Assembly (NCBI GenBank): GCA_013698055.1
Contig: JACCVS010000125.1
Span: 1 to 11,459 of the forward strand
Source: Acidobacteriota bacterium
GTDB lineage: Bacteria > Acidobacteriota > Blastocatellia > Pyrinomonadales > Pyrinomonadaceae
Length of the DNA: 11,459 nucleotides
Direction of reading: 5' to 3'
Positions within the stretch are counted from its first letter, which is position 1, and every line of letters starts with the position of its first letter. The notes beneath the pieces were generated by a model that was not told the origin of the DNA, made no database searches, and saw nothing but the letters and a program-made list of their open reading frames with translations. Shown here one piece after another: positions 1 to 7,232 of the stretch. Position numbers and translations under genes: made by a program.

Positions 1-1279
1 CCTCTGTCCCGGAATAGCGTAGAAGCAGGCGACCAGTCTCGCCGAGTTGCTCCTCAGTCGCTCGCGCTGCCCGCGAGATTGCCTCGACTTCATCGAATGG
101 CCGTTTCTCGCGCACGCGCACGTTGACTAGCACTTGCGGGTAACGTGTGAAGCCGCGCGTCAATTCCTCAAGCCCCATTTTGCTTTCACGCAGCGCGCGC
201 AAGAGGCACAGCGTCGTCATCATTCCATCTCCGGCCAAACTCAAGCGAGGAAAGATGAGATGTCCCGATTGTTCGCCGCCGAGCGCGGCATTCGTCCGCA
301 TGAGTTCTTCAAGCACGTACTTGTCGCCAACGTCCGTCCGCAGCAGGCGCAAATTCTTTGACTGTAGAGCTTTCTCCAAACCGAGGTTGCTCATCACAGT
401 GGCGACGACCACATGATTGTCCAGTTGTCCCCGAGCGTCCAGGTATTGCGCCATCACCCAGAGCGTCGCGTCTCCGTCAACAAAAGTTCCCCTCGCGTCA
501 ACGAAGAGCGCGCGGTCAGCATCGCCATCAAATGCGACGCCCAGATCAGCGCCCTCATCCAACACCTTTTGCCGCAAGCCCTCGATGTGGAGCGAGCCAC
601 AATCCCGATTGATGTTGCGTCCGTCGGGTTTGTCGTTAATCTCTATGACCCGCGCGCCGAGACGTTTGAAAAGCGCGGGCGCAAGCTCAAAAGCAGCGCC
701 GTTAGCGCAATCCATCACTATACTGAGGCCATCGAGTGAGAGGTCATTCCCAATCTCTCCGGCAAGGAAATTCAAATAACGCTCTTTCAGGGCGGAAGCA
801 TCGTGCGCTTCCGCATCATCTACGGGCGTGGCCGCAATTTCCGCTTTCGCTCCGGGGCTTCCCTTTTCCGCTTCAATATCGGCTTCGATAAGTCGCTCGG
901 TCGCATCATCCAGCTTGCGGCCTGAAGGAGCAAAAATCTTGATGCCGTTATCCTGATACGGATTATGCGAGGCGCTGATGACGACTCCCGCTTCAGCAGG
1001 CAGAGTGCGCGCGAGGTAAGCCACGCCCGGCGTCGGGATGACGCCTATGGACTGAACCTGCGCTCCGGCTTCACGCGCCCCGGCAATAAACTCATCTTCG
1101 ATCCAGGAGCCTGACTCGCGCGTGTCGCGCCCCGTCACGATGCACGGCGCTCCTCCTCTTGCCATCCGTGCGGCGAGTTGACGCGCCAACGAGCGCCCCG
1201 TGACGCGCACTGTTTGGGCATCGAGCGGAAATTTCCCGGCTTCTCCGCGCATCCCATCTGTGCCAAAAAGTCTTGCCAT
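1..1279 (-). CDS. glmM: Phosphoglucosamine mutase GlmM (3' end cut by window edge)
   Basis: GlmM interconverts glucosamine-6-phosphate and glucosamine-1-phosphate in the cytoplasm, the step before UDP-GlcNAc and peptidoglycan synthesis. The protein starts MARLFGTDGMRGEAGKFPLD, the classic family N-terminus. The phosphoserine loop is SASHNP with the catalytic Ser at residue 104 (codon 968-970), the Mg-binding loop is DGDADR (Asp 251, 253, 255; around 512-529), the sugar-binding loop is GEQSGH (about 260-280), and the phosphate-binding loop RYSGTE is read at the very edge. 426 codons are visible; the family is about 450 residues, so only some 20-30 C-terminal residues are missing. The ATG lies 25 nt after the cdaR stop, with a weak AGGGA 11 nt upstream, so it is probably co-transcribed with cdaR and cdaA. 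In Firmicutes GlmM binds and inhibits CdaA, which fits this neighbourhood. No broken codons seen. Confidence 0.96.
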   Translation of the reverse strand, partial: MARLFGTDGMRGEAGKFPLDAQTVRVTGRSLARQLAARMARGGAPCIVTGRDTRESGSWIEDEFIAGAREAGAQVQSIGVIPTPGVAYLARTLPAEAGVVISASHNPYQDNGIKIFAPSGRKLDDATERLIEADIEAEKGSPGAKAEIAATPVDDAEAHDASALKERYLNFLAGEIGNDLSLDGLSIVMDCANGAAFELAPALFKRLGARVIEINDKPDGRNINRDCGSLHIEGLRQKVLDEGADLGVAFDGDADRALFVDARGTFVDGDATLWVMAQYLDARGQLDNHVVVATVMSNLGLEKALQSKNLRLLRTDVGDKYVLEELMRTNAALGGEQSGHLIFPRLSLAGDGMMTTLCLLRALRESKMGLEELTRGFTRYPQVLVNVRVREKRPFDEVEAISRAARATEEQLGETGRLLLRYSGTE

Positions 1280-1304
1280 CTATCTTCTATTCCCTGAAAG
1301 CGTG

Positions 1305-2282
1305 TTAGAAAAACGATCTTCTGGTGAATAACGCCGGGTTTGTGGAGCGCAGTTCGATGCGGCCTTGCAGCTCAGTTGGTATTTCCAGGCGAGGCTTGAA
1401 TGATCCATCCTCTGCAACCTCTAAAATGAGCTTCATATTCTCGGCACGCAGTTGGTTAACCGCGGAACGCTCGCCGTAAACAATGATGCTTGCCGTCTCA
1501 GGTCTGAGTTGTGCGCCGTCGCTTGCGCTCACACTAACGCCGCCGAGAGTTTTTTCGATGCGCTGCTCGCCAATCTCCACGGTGACGCTCACGCTCGCCT
1601 CAATCAAATCAACTTTCTTGTCGGAAATCTCAATGGCCGCTTGCGGCAAGGTGAAACTTTCCCTGCGCCCGTCAAGCGAGACAACCTCGGTTAGCGCTTT
1701 CTGTAAAGCGTCGAGATGGCTGGCAGGCCCGCGCACATTGATTTTGTCAGGAGTAACGGTGATGCCCCGCAACTCGTAGCCTTCGGCAACGCTGCCGGAG
1801 CGACGTACTTCAACTTCAACCTCGCGCTCGACTCGCGGTTCGAGTCTGAGTTGCACGCTGTTGGGCTGAATATCGCCGTACTGCACTCCATCGGGCAAAC
1901 CCATCGTGACGCGCTCCAACGTCAGCAGCACACTATGATCGCCCGGATTGAAATCGCTGACATCAACGTTTGCCACAAGATCGCGCACGTTGAGGGTATC
2001 CAGCGCACGCTTGCTGCCCGTCAAGGTGATTTCAACATCGGAGCGCGGCTCATTGCTAATCTCCATATTGCTTGGCAAACGAAAATTGAGAGGTACGCGG
2101 GGCACACGAATCGTTGTCGGCTTGCGCTGTCCGGTCACGCCGTACCAGAGCACAAGCGAGATCAGAAGCGCCAGCAACTTCGTGCCCCAATCTTCGATGA
2201 AGATCGCGCGCAGCCAGCGCTCCGCCCGTTGCGGCGTTCGCACCGGTCGTCTCACCTCTTCATCTATTTCACGAAAAGACAT
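1305..2282 (-). CDS. cdaR: YbbR-domain membrane protein CdaR, regulator of diadenylate cyclase
   Basis: CdaR (YbbR) is a membrane-anchored extracytoplasmic protein that binds CdaA and tunes c-di-AMP production. The 325-residue protein has a short basic cytoplasmic N-terminus, one transmembrane helix at about residues 34-50 (KLLALLISLVLWYGVTG), then beta-rich YbbR repeats at roughly 58-148, 154-236 and 241-319. The second contains GYELRGITVTPDKINVRGP, a typical YbbR motif. I chose the ATG at 2282; a TTG two codons upstream (2288) is also in frame, but neither has a clear Shine-Dalgarno sequence. The order cdaA-cdaR-glmM with all three on one strand is the conserved operon and is the main support for the name. 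A 7-mer hairpin element sits between it and cdaA, so coupling of the two genes may be looser than usual. The family usually carries two to four YbbR repeats, so three is normal. Confidence 0.92.
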   Translation of the reverse strand: MSFREIDEEVRRPVRTPQRAERWLRAIFIEDWGTKLLALLISLVLWYGVTGQRKPTTIRVPRVPLNFRLPSNMEISNEPRSDVEITLTGSKRALDTLNVRDLVANVDVSDFNPGDHSVLLTLERVTMGLPDGVQYGDIQPNSVQLRLEPRVEREVEVEVRRSGSVAEGYELRGITVTPDKINVRGPASHLDALQKALTEVVSLDGRRESFTLPQAAIEISDKKVDLIEASVSVTVEIGEQRIEKTLGGVSVSASDGAQLRPETASIIVYGERSAVNQLRAENMKLILEVAEDGSFKPRLEIPTELQGRIELRSTNPALFTRRSFF

Positions 2283-2291
2283 ACTCAAGAG

Positions 2292-2395
2292 CAGGAGTCA
2301 GAATTCAGAATCCAGAATCCAGGAGAAAAGAAAATCAGAATAAAAACGGTTTCAGCCTTTCATTCTGACTTCTGGATTCTGACTCCTGAATTCTG
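2292..2395. repeat. Heptad inverted-repeat element 1 (cdaA-cdaR spacer)
   Basis: The spacer is an imperfect palindrome whose arms are tandem 7-mers in perfect register. The left arm has five units at 2292, 2299, 2306, 2313 and 2320 (CAGGAGT, CAGAATT, CAGAATC, CAGAATC, CAGGAGA). The right arm, read on the minus strand, has five units between 2395 and 2361 (CAGAATT, CAGGAGT, CAGAATC, CAGAAGT, CAGAATG). The inner part includes CAGAATGAAAGGCTGAAACC on the minus strand (2348-2367), identical to a stretch of element 5. In the cdaA-cdaR transcript this would fold into a long hairpin. It fills the space between the two genes, 2 nt from the cdaA stop codon. Confidence 0.93.
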
Positions 2396-2397
2396 CT

Positions 2398-3252
2398 TTA
2401 CGTTGTCATTGCTTCTTCAGTTTCCGCTTCCGCGGGCTTGCTCTCTCTGGCGCGCGCAGATTTTGCGGCGGGGGTTTCGAGGGCGTGGAAGACGGCGGCG
2501 CGCAGCTTGGTCGCGTCCAGCCCGCGCTTGATCTGACCGCCTTCGACGAAAGAAATCAGCCCCGTCTCTTCGGAGACGACAACGGCCACCGCATCGGAAT
2601 CCTCCGTGATGCCAATGGCGGCGCGATGGCGCGTGCCGAGGTCTTTCGAGAGGCGCGGATTCAATGTCAGCGGCAGAAAGCACGCGGCGGCGGCGATACG
2701 GTGACGACGGATGACGACCGCGCCGTCATGCAGCGGCGTCGTGGGATTAAAGATTGTGACCAGCAAGTCGTAGCTGAGCTCGGCTTCGAGCTTGACGCCG
2801 CCGTCCGTCACGTTCTTCAAGCCGACGCCGCGCTCGATGACGATGAGCGCGCCTGTCTTCGTCGAAGCAAGCGTGGTTGCGGCCAGCACGATCTCATCGT
2901 AAACGCCCTCGCCAAACTGCCCGCGATGACGCCGGGTGAAAGGCATCTGCACGCTATTGCCGAAGGAGATGAGCGCCTGCCTGATTTCCGATTGAAAGAG
3001 CACGATGATGGCGACGCCGATGTAGATCAACCCGCCGCGCAGGATAAATTCCAACGTCGCCAAATCACGGCTGACTGCTAATCCGTAAAGCAGCAGTATG
3101 AAAGCAATGCCAGCGGCCATCGGCGCAGCACGCGTCCCACGCACCAGCTTCAAGACTGCATACACGATGAGAAAGACCAGCGCGATGTCCGCAATGTTGC
3201 GCGGGTCGCCCAGTCTTCCAAGGTATTCGCTGTATGGCAGAAGTAATAGCAT
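2398..3252 (-). CDS. cdaA: Diadenylate cyclase CdaA (c-di-AMP synthase)
   Basis: CdaA condenses two ATP into c-di-AMP at the membrane. The 284-residue protein has three N-terminal membrane helices (about 19-37, 43-60, 66-86) ending in the family linker VLFQSEIRQAL, followed by the DisA_N/DAC domain (about 100-260). The two signature motifs are intact: DGA at 176-178 (in PLHDGAVVIRRHRI) and RHR at 208-210 (in LGTRHRAAIG); the acidic SEETG at 227-231 follows. The C-terminal tail after about 262 is Ala/Lys/Glu-rich and probably disordered. Length is normal for the family. The ATG at 3252 gives the expected N-terminus, but it lies inside the first 7-mer of repeat element 2 and has no Shine-Dalgarno sequence in front. 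The usual upstream neighbour folP is absent; a CDF transporter gene lies 68 nt upstream instead. No promoter was recognised for it. Confidence 0.97.
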   Translation of the reverse strand: MLLLLPYSEYLGRLGDPRNIADIALVFLIVYAVLKLVRGTRAAPMAAGIAFILLLYGLAVSRDLATLEFILRGGLIYIGVAIIVLFQSEIRQALISFGNSVQMPFTRRHRGQFGEGVYDEIVLAATTLASTKTGALIVIERGVGLKNVTDGGVKLEAELSYDLLVTIFNPTTPLHDGAVVIRRHRIAAAACFLPLTLNPRLSKDLGTRHRAAIGITEDSDAVAVVVSEETGLISFVEGGQIKRGLDATKLRAAVFHALETPAAKSARARESKPAEAETEEAMTT

Positions 3253-3316
3253 TGCGGATTGTGGATTGCGGATTTAAAAACTGCGGGATTGTCTTAATCA
3301 ATCCGCATTCCGCAAT
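3251..3316. repeat. Heptad inverted-repeat element 2 (CDF-cdaA spacer)
   Basis: The left arm is three 7-mers on the plus strand (ATTGCGG 3251, ATTGTGG 3258, ATTGCGG 3265). The right arm, read on the minus strand from 3316, is ATTGCGG, AATGCGG, ATTGATT. The arms match at about 16 of 19 central positions and flank a loop of roughly 25 nt. The unit sequence differs from that of the other elements but the 7-bp period and inverted arrangement are the same. The first unit overlaps the cdaA ATG (3250-3252), and the other end lies 4 nt beyond the CDF stop codon. Confidence 0.88.
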
Positions 3317-3320
3317 CGGC

Positions 3321-4268
3321 TCAGCCTATGTGTTGCGGGATAGGCTCTTTCTCTTCAGTCTTGCTCTCACGCGCGGTTTCCAGAAAAATCATGTCAACTT
3401 TAGGCTCGGCGCGTTTAATCAATTCTTCAATTTCTTCGATAGCGTTCTCAATATCATCTGTCGCCAGATCGTCGCGCAAATTGATGTGTGCGTTGATGAG
3501 AATCTGCTTCGGCGCAAGATGCATCGTCAACAGCTCTATCACCTCGCAAACGTTCGGGTGGCTCTCAATGGCGCTGCGAATCGCTGCGACTGATTTCGGC
3601 GTTGCGGCTTCACCGAGAAGCAGCCCGCGCGACGAGCGCGCCAGCACGAACGCGACGATGGCGAGCACGACGCCGATGGTCATCGAAGCGACCCCGTCCC
3701 AGTAAGCTCCGTCCCCCGGCCCCGCGTGCATGTCTGTCAGGTAAATGCCGATGAACGCAATGACGATACCGAGTAACGCTGCCGAATCCTCAAATATCAC
3801 AGTCTTGGCCGTCGGGTCTTTCGACTCGCGCAAATACTCTCTGAACGTCAATCCCTCGTGATGCGCTTCTTTCACTTCTTGCCAGATCGCCAGCGCGATT
3901 GACCCGGATTCAAGGACGAAGGAGATGCCAAGCACCCAGTAAGCCCACGCCAGATTTTCCGGCGCGTGAGGATGCGTGAGCTTCTGGAAACCTTCGTAAA
4001 GCGCGTAGGTCGCGCCGACGCCGAAAATAAAGATGGCGGCGATGAACGACCAGAAAAACCGTTCCTTGCCATAGCCAAACGGATGCTTTTCCGATGCCGG
4101 GCGCTTGTAGAAGCGCAGCCCCAGCAGCAAAAAGACCTGATTGGTCGTATCGGCCAGTGAGTGCAAAGATTCGGCCATCATGCCGGAAGAACCTGTCATG
4201 ATCGCCGCCGCAAACTTCAGAACCGTGATTAGACCATTAGCAATGAGTGCTCCAAGCACTGCTAACAT
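3321..4268 (-). CDS. Cation diffusion facilitator (CDF) family transporter, SLC30A9-like
   Basis: CDF proteins are homodimeric membrane antiporters that export divalent metals in exchange for protons. The 315-residue protein has about six transmembrane helices in residues 1-215: 1-24, around 30-52, 72-92, 108-130, 158-178 and 190-210. The TM2 metal motif HSLAD (His36, Asp40) is followed by NQ as in the SLC30A9/ZnT9-like branch. TM5 carries Glu160-Asp161 (FEDSAALLG) instead of the HxxxD of zinc CDFs. The cytoplasmic C-terminal domain (about 215-297) has the usual fold pattern (HPNVCEVIELLTMHLAP...INAHINL). The ATG at 4268 is preceded by AAGGAG (4281-4286), 12 nt away, and by a good promoter (4313-4341), so transcription probably starts here independently of the M50 gene. 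Metal specificity cannot be read from sequence. Confidence 0.9.
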   Translation of the reverse strand: MLAVLGALIANGLITVLKFAAAIMTGSSGMMAESLHSLADTTNQVFLLLGLRFYKRPASEKHPFGYGKERFFWSFIAAIFIFGVGATYALYEGFQKLTHPHAPENLAWAYWVLGISFVLESGSIALAIWQEVKEAHHEGLTFREYLRESKDPTAKTVIFEDSAALLGIVIAFIGIYLTDMHAGPGDGAYWDGVASMTIGVVLAIVAFVLARSSRGLLLGEAATPKSVAAIRSAIESHPNVCEVIELLTMHLAPKQILINAHINLRDDLATDDIENAIEEIEELIKRAEPKVDMIFLETARESKTEEKEPIPQHIG

Positions 4269-4312
4269 AGATAGTGTTATCTCCTTATATAGGAAACGGG
4301 AACTCCGTATGG

Positions 4313-4341
4313 ATTATGGGGGAATTTTTTAGATAAGGCAA
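4313..4341 (-). promoter_or_regulatory. Sigma-70-type promoter for the CDF transporter gene
   Basis: On the minus strand TTGCCT (-35, 4336-4341) is separated by exactly 17 nt from CATAAT (-10, 4313-4318). These match the consensus at 4 of 6 and 5 of 6 positions. A start about 7 nt after the -10 would give a 5' leader of about 37 nt containing AAGGAG before the ATG at 4268. The -35 box overlaps the last 2 bp of heptad element 3. Visual match only; no transcript data. Confidence 0.6.
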
Positions 4342-4422
4342 AAGTTAGTGAATAGTAAATGGTCAATGGTAAACAGATTCAACTACTATTCACGATTTAC
4401 CATTTACTATTTACGAACTTTT
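4340..4422. repeat. Heptad inverted-repeat element 3 (M50-CDF spacer)
   Basis: The left arm has five 7-mers from 4340 (AAAAGTT, AGTGAAT, AGTAAAT, GGTCAAT, GGTAAAC). The right arm has five from 4388 (ATTCACG, ATTTACC, ATTTACT, ATTTACG, AACTTTT), the reverse complement of the same units with substitutions. The arms pair over about 36 nt with few mismatches. It is AT-rich, unlike the flanking genes. It overlaps the last codons and the TAG stop (4407-4409) of the M50 protease gene, and its other end touches the -35 box of the CDF promoter. Confidence 0.92.
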
Positions 4423-5537
4423 ACCTTCTTGAGCCTGCCTTGTTGAAGGAAGCCGACGAGTTGTCCTGTGTGGTCAACGACGGCGACCGAGCCGACGCCG
4501 TTGCTTTGCATGATTTCGTCTGCGCGGGCCATCGTTGCCGAAGATTCAACGAAAAGCGTGTCATCCACCGGGCGCATCACGTCGCGCGCGCGCGTCTGTC
4601 GCCAACGCTCTCGGGGGAGGGACTTCAAATCTTCGAGCGCGAGGATGCCGTGCAGTTGCCGCCCCTTCGCCACCGGAAAACTGACACGGCGATGCATCGG
4701 CAGAATCGTATCAACGAAGTGGCTGATGAGCACATCAGGCTCAATCGCGACGGGCGCGCTCATCGTATCGGCCACCGTCGCCTGTTTCATGTTGCGCGCA
4801 TGCTTAACAACACCGGCAGCCGCGTCGAAGAGAAACAGCCCGACCAGCACAGACCACAAACCGGAGAGCGTCCCTTGCACTTTCGGCGAGACGGCCATGT
4901 AGATGCCGATGATGATCAGCGTGACTGCGATGAAAATCCCACACAGTCCCGCGATGCGCGTCGCTTCGGTGATATTGCCGCGCCTGCGCCAGAGCAGAGC
5001 GCGCAGCACGCGCCCGCCATCGAGCGGGTAGCCCGGTAAAAGATTGAAGACCGCGAGCAGCAGATTACCCGCGCCGATGAAGAAAAGAATCGCGGCGGCC
5101 ATTCGATAGCCGCCAACGAGAGCGATCTGGTATGCGCCGAAGGACAGCACCGCAAACAGAAAACTCGCCGCCGGGCCAGCGATTGCTATGCGAAACTCCG
5201 CCCCTGGCGTCTCCGGCTCATGTTTGAACCGCGTCAGGCCACCGAATGGGTGCAGCACGATCTCTTCGATCTCGATTCCCTCCATGCGCCCGACCAGCGC
5301 GTGCGAAAGCTCGTGTCCGAAGACGGAGAGAAAGAGCGCCAGAGTTGTGATGACGCCGAGTACCCACGCCACTACAGGCTCAACCGGCGGCAGTCCGCGA
5401 ATCCCCTTCTGCAAACTCATCGAGACCAGCCACACGCTCACGCCGACGACCACGAACCAGCGATAGTCTATCCGCACCGGGATGCCATAGACGCGCGCCA
5501 CCGAAATCTGCCGATGAATTAACTTGCCGATGCTCAC
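4407..5537 (-). CDS. Site-2 protease (peptidase M50) with C-terminal CBS pair
   Basis: A 376-residue intramembrane zinc metalloprotease of the SpoIVFB/Rip3-like branch, which cleaves membrane-bound anti-sigma factors or similar substrates within the bilayer. The zinc motif is HELSH (75-79) in a hydrophobic helix, and the second active-site motif is NLLPGYPLDGGR (165-176, Asp173). Predicted membrane helices lie at about 27-40, 55-74, 116-140, 148-166, 196-215 and 225-243. Two CBS domains (about 257-303 and 319-370) follow in the cytosol; these usually bind adenine nucleotides and may gate activity. The start is a GTG at 5537 with GGAAG 8 nt upstream. Its gene begins 40 nt after the hypothetical gene, so the two are probably co-transcribed. 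The last four residues and the stop codon come from repeat element 3. The substrate is unknown. Confidence 0.92.
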   Translation of the reverse strand: MSIGKLIHRQISVARVYGIPVRIDYRWFVVVGVSVWLVSMSLQKGIRGLPPVEPVVAWVLGVITTLALFLSVFGHELSHALVGRMEGIEIEEIVLHPFGGLTRFKHEPETPGAEFRIAIAGPAASFLFAVLSFGAYQIALVGGYRMAAAILFFIGAGNLLLAVFNLLPGYPLDGGRVLRALLWRRRGNITEATRIAGLCGIFIAVTLIIIGIYMAVSPKVQGTLSGLWSVLVGLFLFDAAAGVVKHARNMKQATVADTMSAPVAIEPDVLISHFVDTILPMHRRVSFPVAKGRQLHGILALEDLKSLPRERWRQTRARDVMRPVDDTLFVESSATMARADEIMQSNGVGSVAVVDHTGQLVGFLQQGRLKKVKVRK

Positions 5538-5577
5538 GAAACAGTCTTCCGTAATTTAACTTTGCCGTTCGTCGCCC

Positions 5578-6045
5578 TTATTCTTCACCAGCGGCAGCGA
5601 CTCGCGTGATATCTTTCCCACGCGCTTCGGCGCGGCTCTTCATAAATTGCTCCATCGCCGCGATTCGCTGCTGCGCGTCAGGCATCCTCAGCACCAGCGG
5701 CTCAAGATTCTTCAAGTACAAATACGGCGGGACACCCGGCACCGCGCGAATCTCAGCTAAGAATGGTCGGAGCTTCGCGTAGATGGCGATATGCTCCGAA
5801 TTGATGTCGTTGAACATCTCCTCGTCAATGGCTCCAAAATTGACGAACGTCGCGGCCATATCCCAGTATGACGCGACCATCCTGAAATCCGCGCTATGTT
5901 TGCCAATCATGACGGTGAAAACGTCCTGCATACTTCCGGGATTGAAGTCACTCATAAACCAATTGCGCGCCCTTCGCATGGCCTCTTCACGCCTGATTTC
6001 GTAAAGCCGAAGAATCAAATCGGCATCTACCTGTTTTTCGCTCAC
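5578..6045 (-). CDS. Conserved hypothetical protein, possibly DUF4760-like
   Basis: A 155-residue, probably cytosolic and largely helical protein with no signal peptide or membrane segment. The N-terminal part is rich in charged residues (LRLYEIRREEAMRRARNWF). The middle has a WDMAATFVNFGAIDEEMFND stretch (about 61-80) reminiscent of small uncharacterised families such as DUF4760; that link is from memory and weak. A longer reading from a TTG at 6063 is open, but the GTG at 6045 is preceded by AAAGGA with a 9-nt spacer, so I take GTG as the start. The gene follows mreB by 68 nt and precedes the M50 protease gene by 40 nt, all on the same strand. I can give no function; the position suggests co-expression with the protease. 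Confidence 0.75.
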   Translation of the reverse strand: MSEKQVDADLILRLYEIRREEAMRRARNWFMSDFNPGSMQDVFTVMIGKHSADFRMVASYWDMAATFVNFGAIDEEMFNDINSEHIAIYAKLRPFLAEIRAVPGVPPYLYLKNLEPLVLRMPDAQQRIAAMEQFMKSRAEARGKDITRVAAAGEE

Positions 6046-6113
6046 CTTAATTATTCCTTTCAATCAAGCGCAAATTATTTGTCACGAGTAAACCCGAGCC
6101 GTCGAGAACACGC

Positions 6114-7208
6114 TCAGTTCTCAAACGCTCTGGCTTCCGCATCAATCAATGGAGGCGGTTCGTTGCGTGTGACACGGCGCAACAAAAGCGGCTCATCAAA
6201 CAGTTGCATGAGGCCGCGCACGGTGGCGAAGCGCGGCTCGTCGGCGACGCGCACGCTGAGCCGCGTTTCGGTTCCTAAATACTCCTCCAGACCCTTGAGC
6301 AAAGAGCCGCCGCCAGTCAGGATGATGCCGCGATCATGGAGGTCTGCGGCAACCTCTGCGGGAAGGTCTGCGAGAGTTTCGCGCACGGCGTCGGCGACTT
6401 TACGCATCACGGCCTGCGTTGATCCATAGACCTCTTCAGCCGTTACTTCTATCGCTCCGGGGCTGCCCGTTTGCACGTCGCGCCCCTTGATGGTGATGCT
6501 CTGCGCCGGGTCGTCGGGCGGAACAGCTGATCCCAGTTCCATCTTCAAACGCTCGGCAGTCGGGATGCCGATAGTTAATCCCCGATAGCGGCGCAGGCGA
6601 TCCATGATCGCCGCGTCAATGTCCGAGCTTCCTACTCTTTCGGCGTTAGCGTGAACGATTGAGCCATTCGCAACGACAGCTACATTGGTCGTGCTGCCGC
6701 CGATGTCAACGACGGCTGAAGCGCGCTCGTCGCTGGGGCTGACGCCTGCGCCGATGGCTGCCGCCAATCCCTCTTCGACCATGTAAACGCGCCCGATGTG
6801 CGCGTGCTCGGCTGCGCTCAACAGGGCGCGCTGCTCGACCTGCGTCACACCGGACAGAACACTCATCACGGCGCGGCGGCTGAAATGCGAGATGCCGCTC
6901 CGCGCATTTCGGACGAAGCGGTCGAGCATCGCCTGCGTCCGCTCAAAATCTGCCACCACACCGTCAACCAGAGGCGCAATCACGATTACATCGCGTGCCT
7001 CGCGTCCCTGCATCTGTCGAGCTTCGCGCCCAACGGCAACAACCTCACCCGTAATCTTGTTGACAGCGATGACGGAAGGCTCGTCAACAACCACGCCGCG
7101 ACCACGCACGCTGATAATCGTCACAGCCGATCCCATGTCTATCGCCATCGAATCGGAGACGAGTTTACGCAGCGCATCCAGCCCCACGAAGGCACGCGTT
7201 CTGTTCAT
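6114..7208 (-). CDS. mreB: Divergent MreB/Mbl-like bacterial actin
   Basis: MreB forms ATP-dependent filaments under the membrane that guide lateral wall synthesis. From the ATG at 7208 the protein has 364 residues (family about 330-350). The actin-fold motifs are recognisable: phosphate-1 AIDMGSAVT (22-30; usual form DLGTANT), EPSVIAV (43-49), PLVDGVVADF (79-88), SGVTQVEQRAL (119-129), EEGLAAAIGAG (145-155; the usual Pro is Gly), phosphate-2 DIGGSTTNVAVV (168-179) and the adenosine loop LTGGGSLLKGLEEYL (297-311). The C-terminal about 25 residues are an unusual Arg/Pro-rich tail. There is little Shine-Dalgarno signal; in-frame ATG at 7220 and TTG at 7238 are alternatives, but the TTG lies in repeat element 4. 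No mreC, mreD, pbp2 or rodA is adjacent, so this is more likely a second, specialised MreB paralogue than the housekeeping one. Confidence 0.85.
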   Translation of the reverse strand: MNRTRAFVGLDALRKLVSDSMAIDMGSAVTIISVRGRGVVVDEPSVIAVNKITGEVVAVGREARQMQGREARDVIVIAPLVDGVVADFERTQAMLDRFVRNARSGISHFSRRAVMSVLSGVTQVEQRALLSAAEHAHIGRVYMVEEGLAAAIGAGVSPSDERASAVVDIGGSTTNVAVVANGSIVHANAERVGSSDIDAAIMDRLRRYRGLTIGIPTAERLKMELGSAVPPDDPAQSITIKGRDVQTGSPGAIEVTAEEVYGSTQAVMRKVADAVRETLADLPAEVAADLHDRGIILTGGGSLLKGLEEYLGTETRLSVRVADEPRFATVRGLMQLFDEPLLLRRVTRNEPPPLIDAEARAFEN

Positions 7209-7232
7209 GAAAGAACCCATAGAAAAACAAAA

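Noticed and set aside
2292..2395. CRISPR-like short repeats
   Set aside because: Units are 7 bp, contiguous, degenerate and inverted, without unique spacers; no cas genes are present.
1716..2531. Long plus-strand open frame of about 271 codons across cdaR and the 3' end of cdaA
   Set aside because: It is antisense to two well-supported genes, runs through repeat element 1, and its translation is Arg/His-rich with no recognisable domain.
4359..5039. Plus-strand open frame of 226 codons opposite the M50 gene
   Set aside because: It begins inside heptad element 3 and is antisense to a protease with intact HELSH and NLLPGYPLDG motifs.
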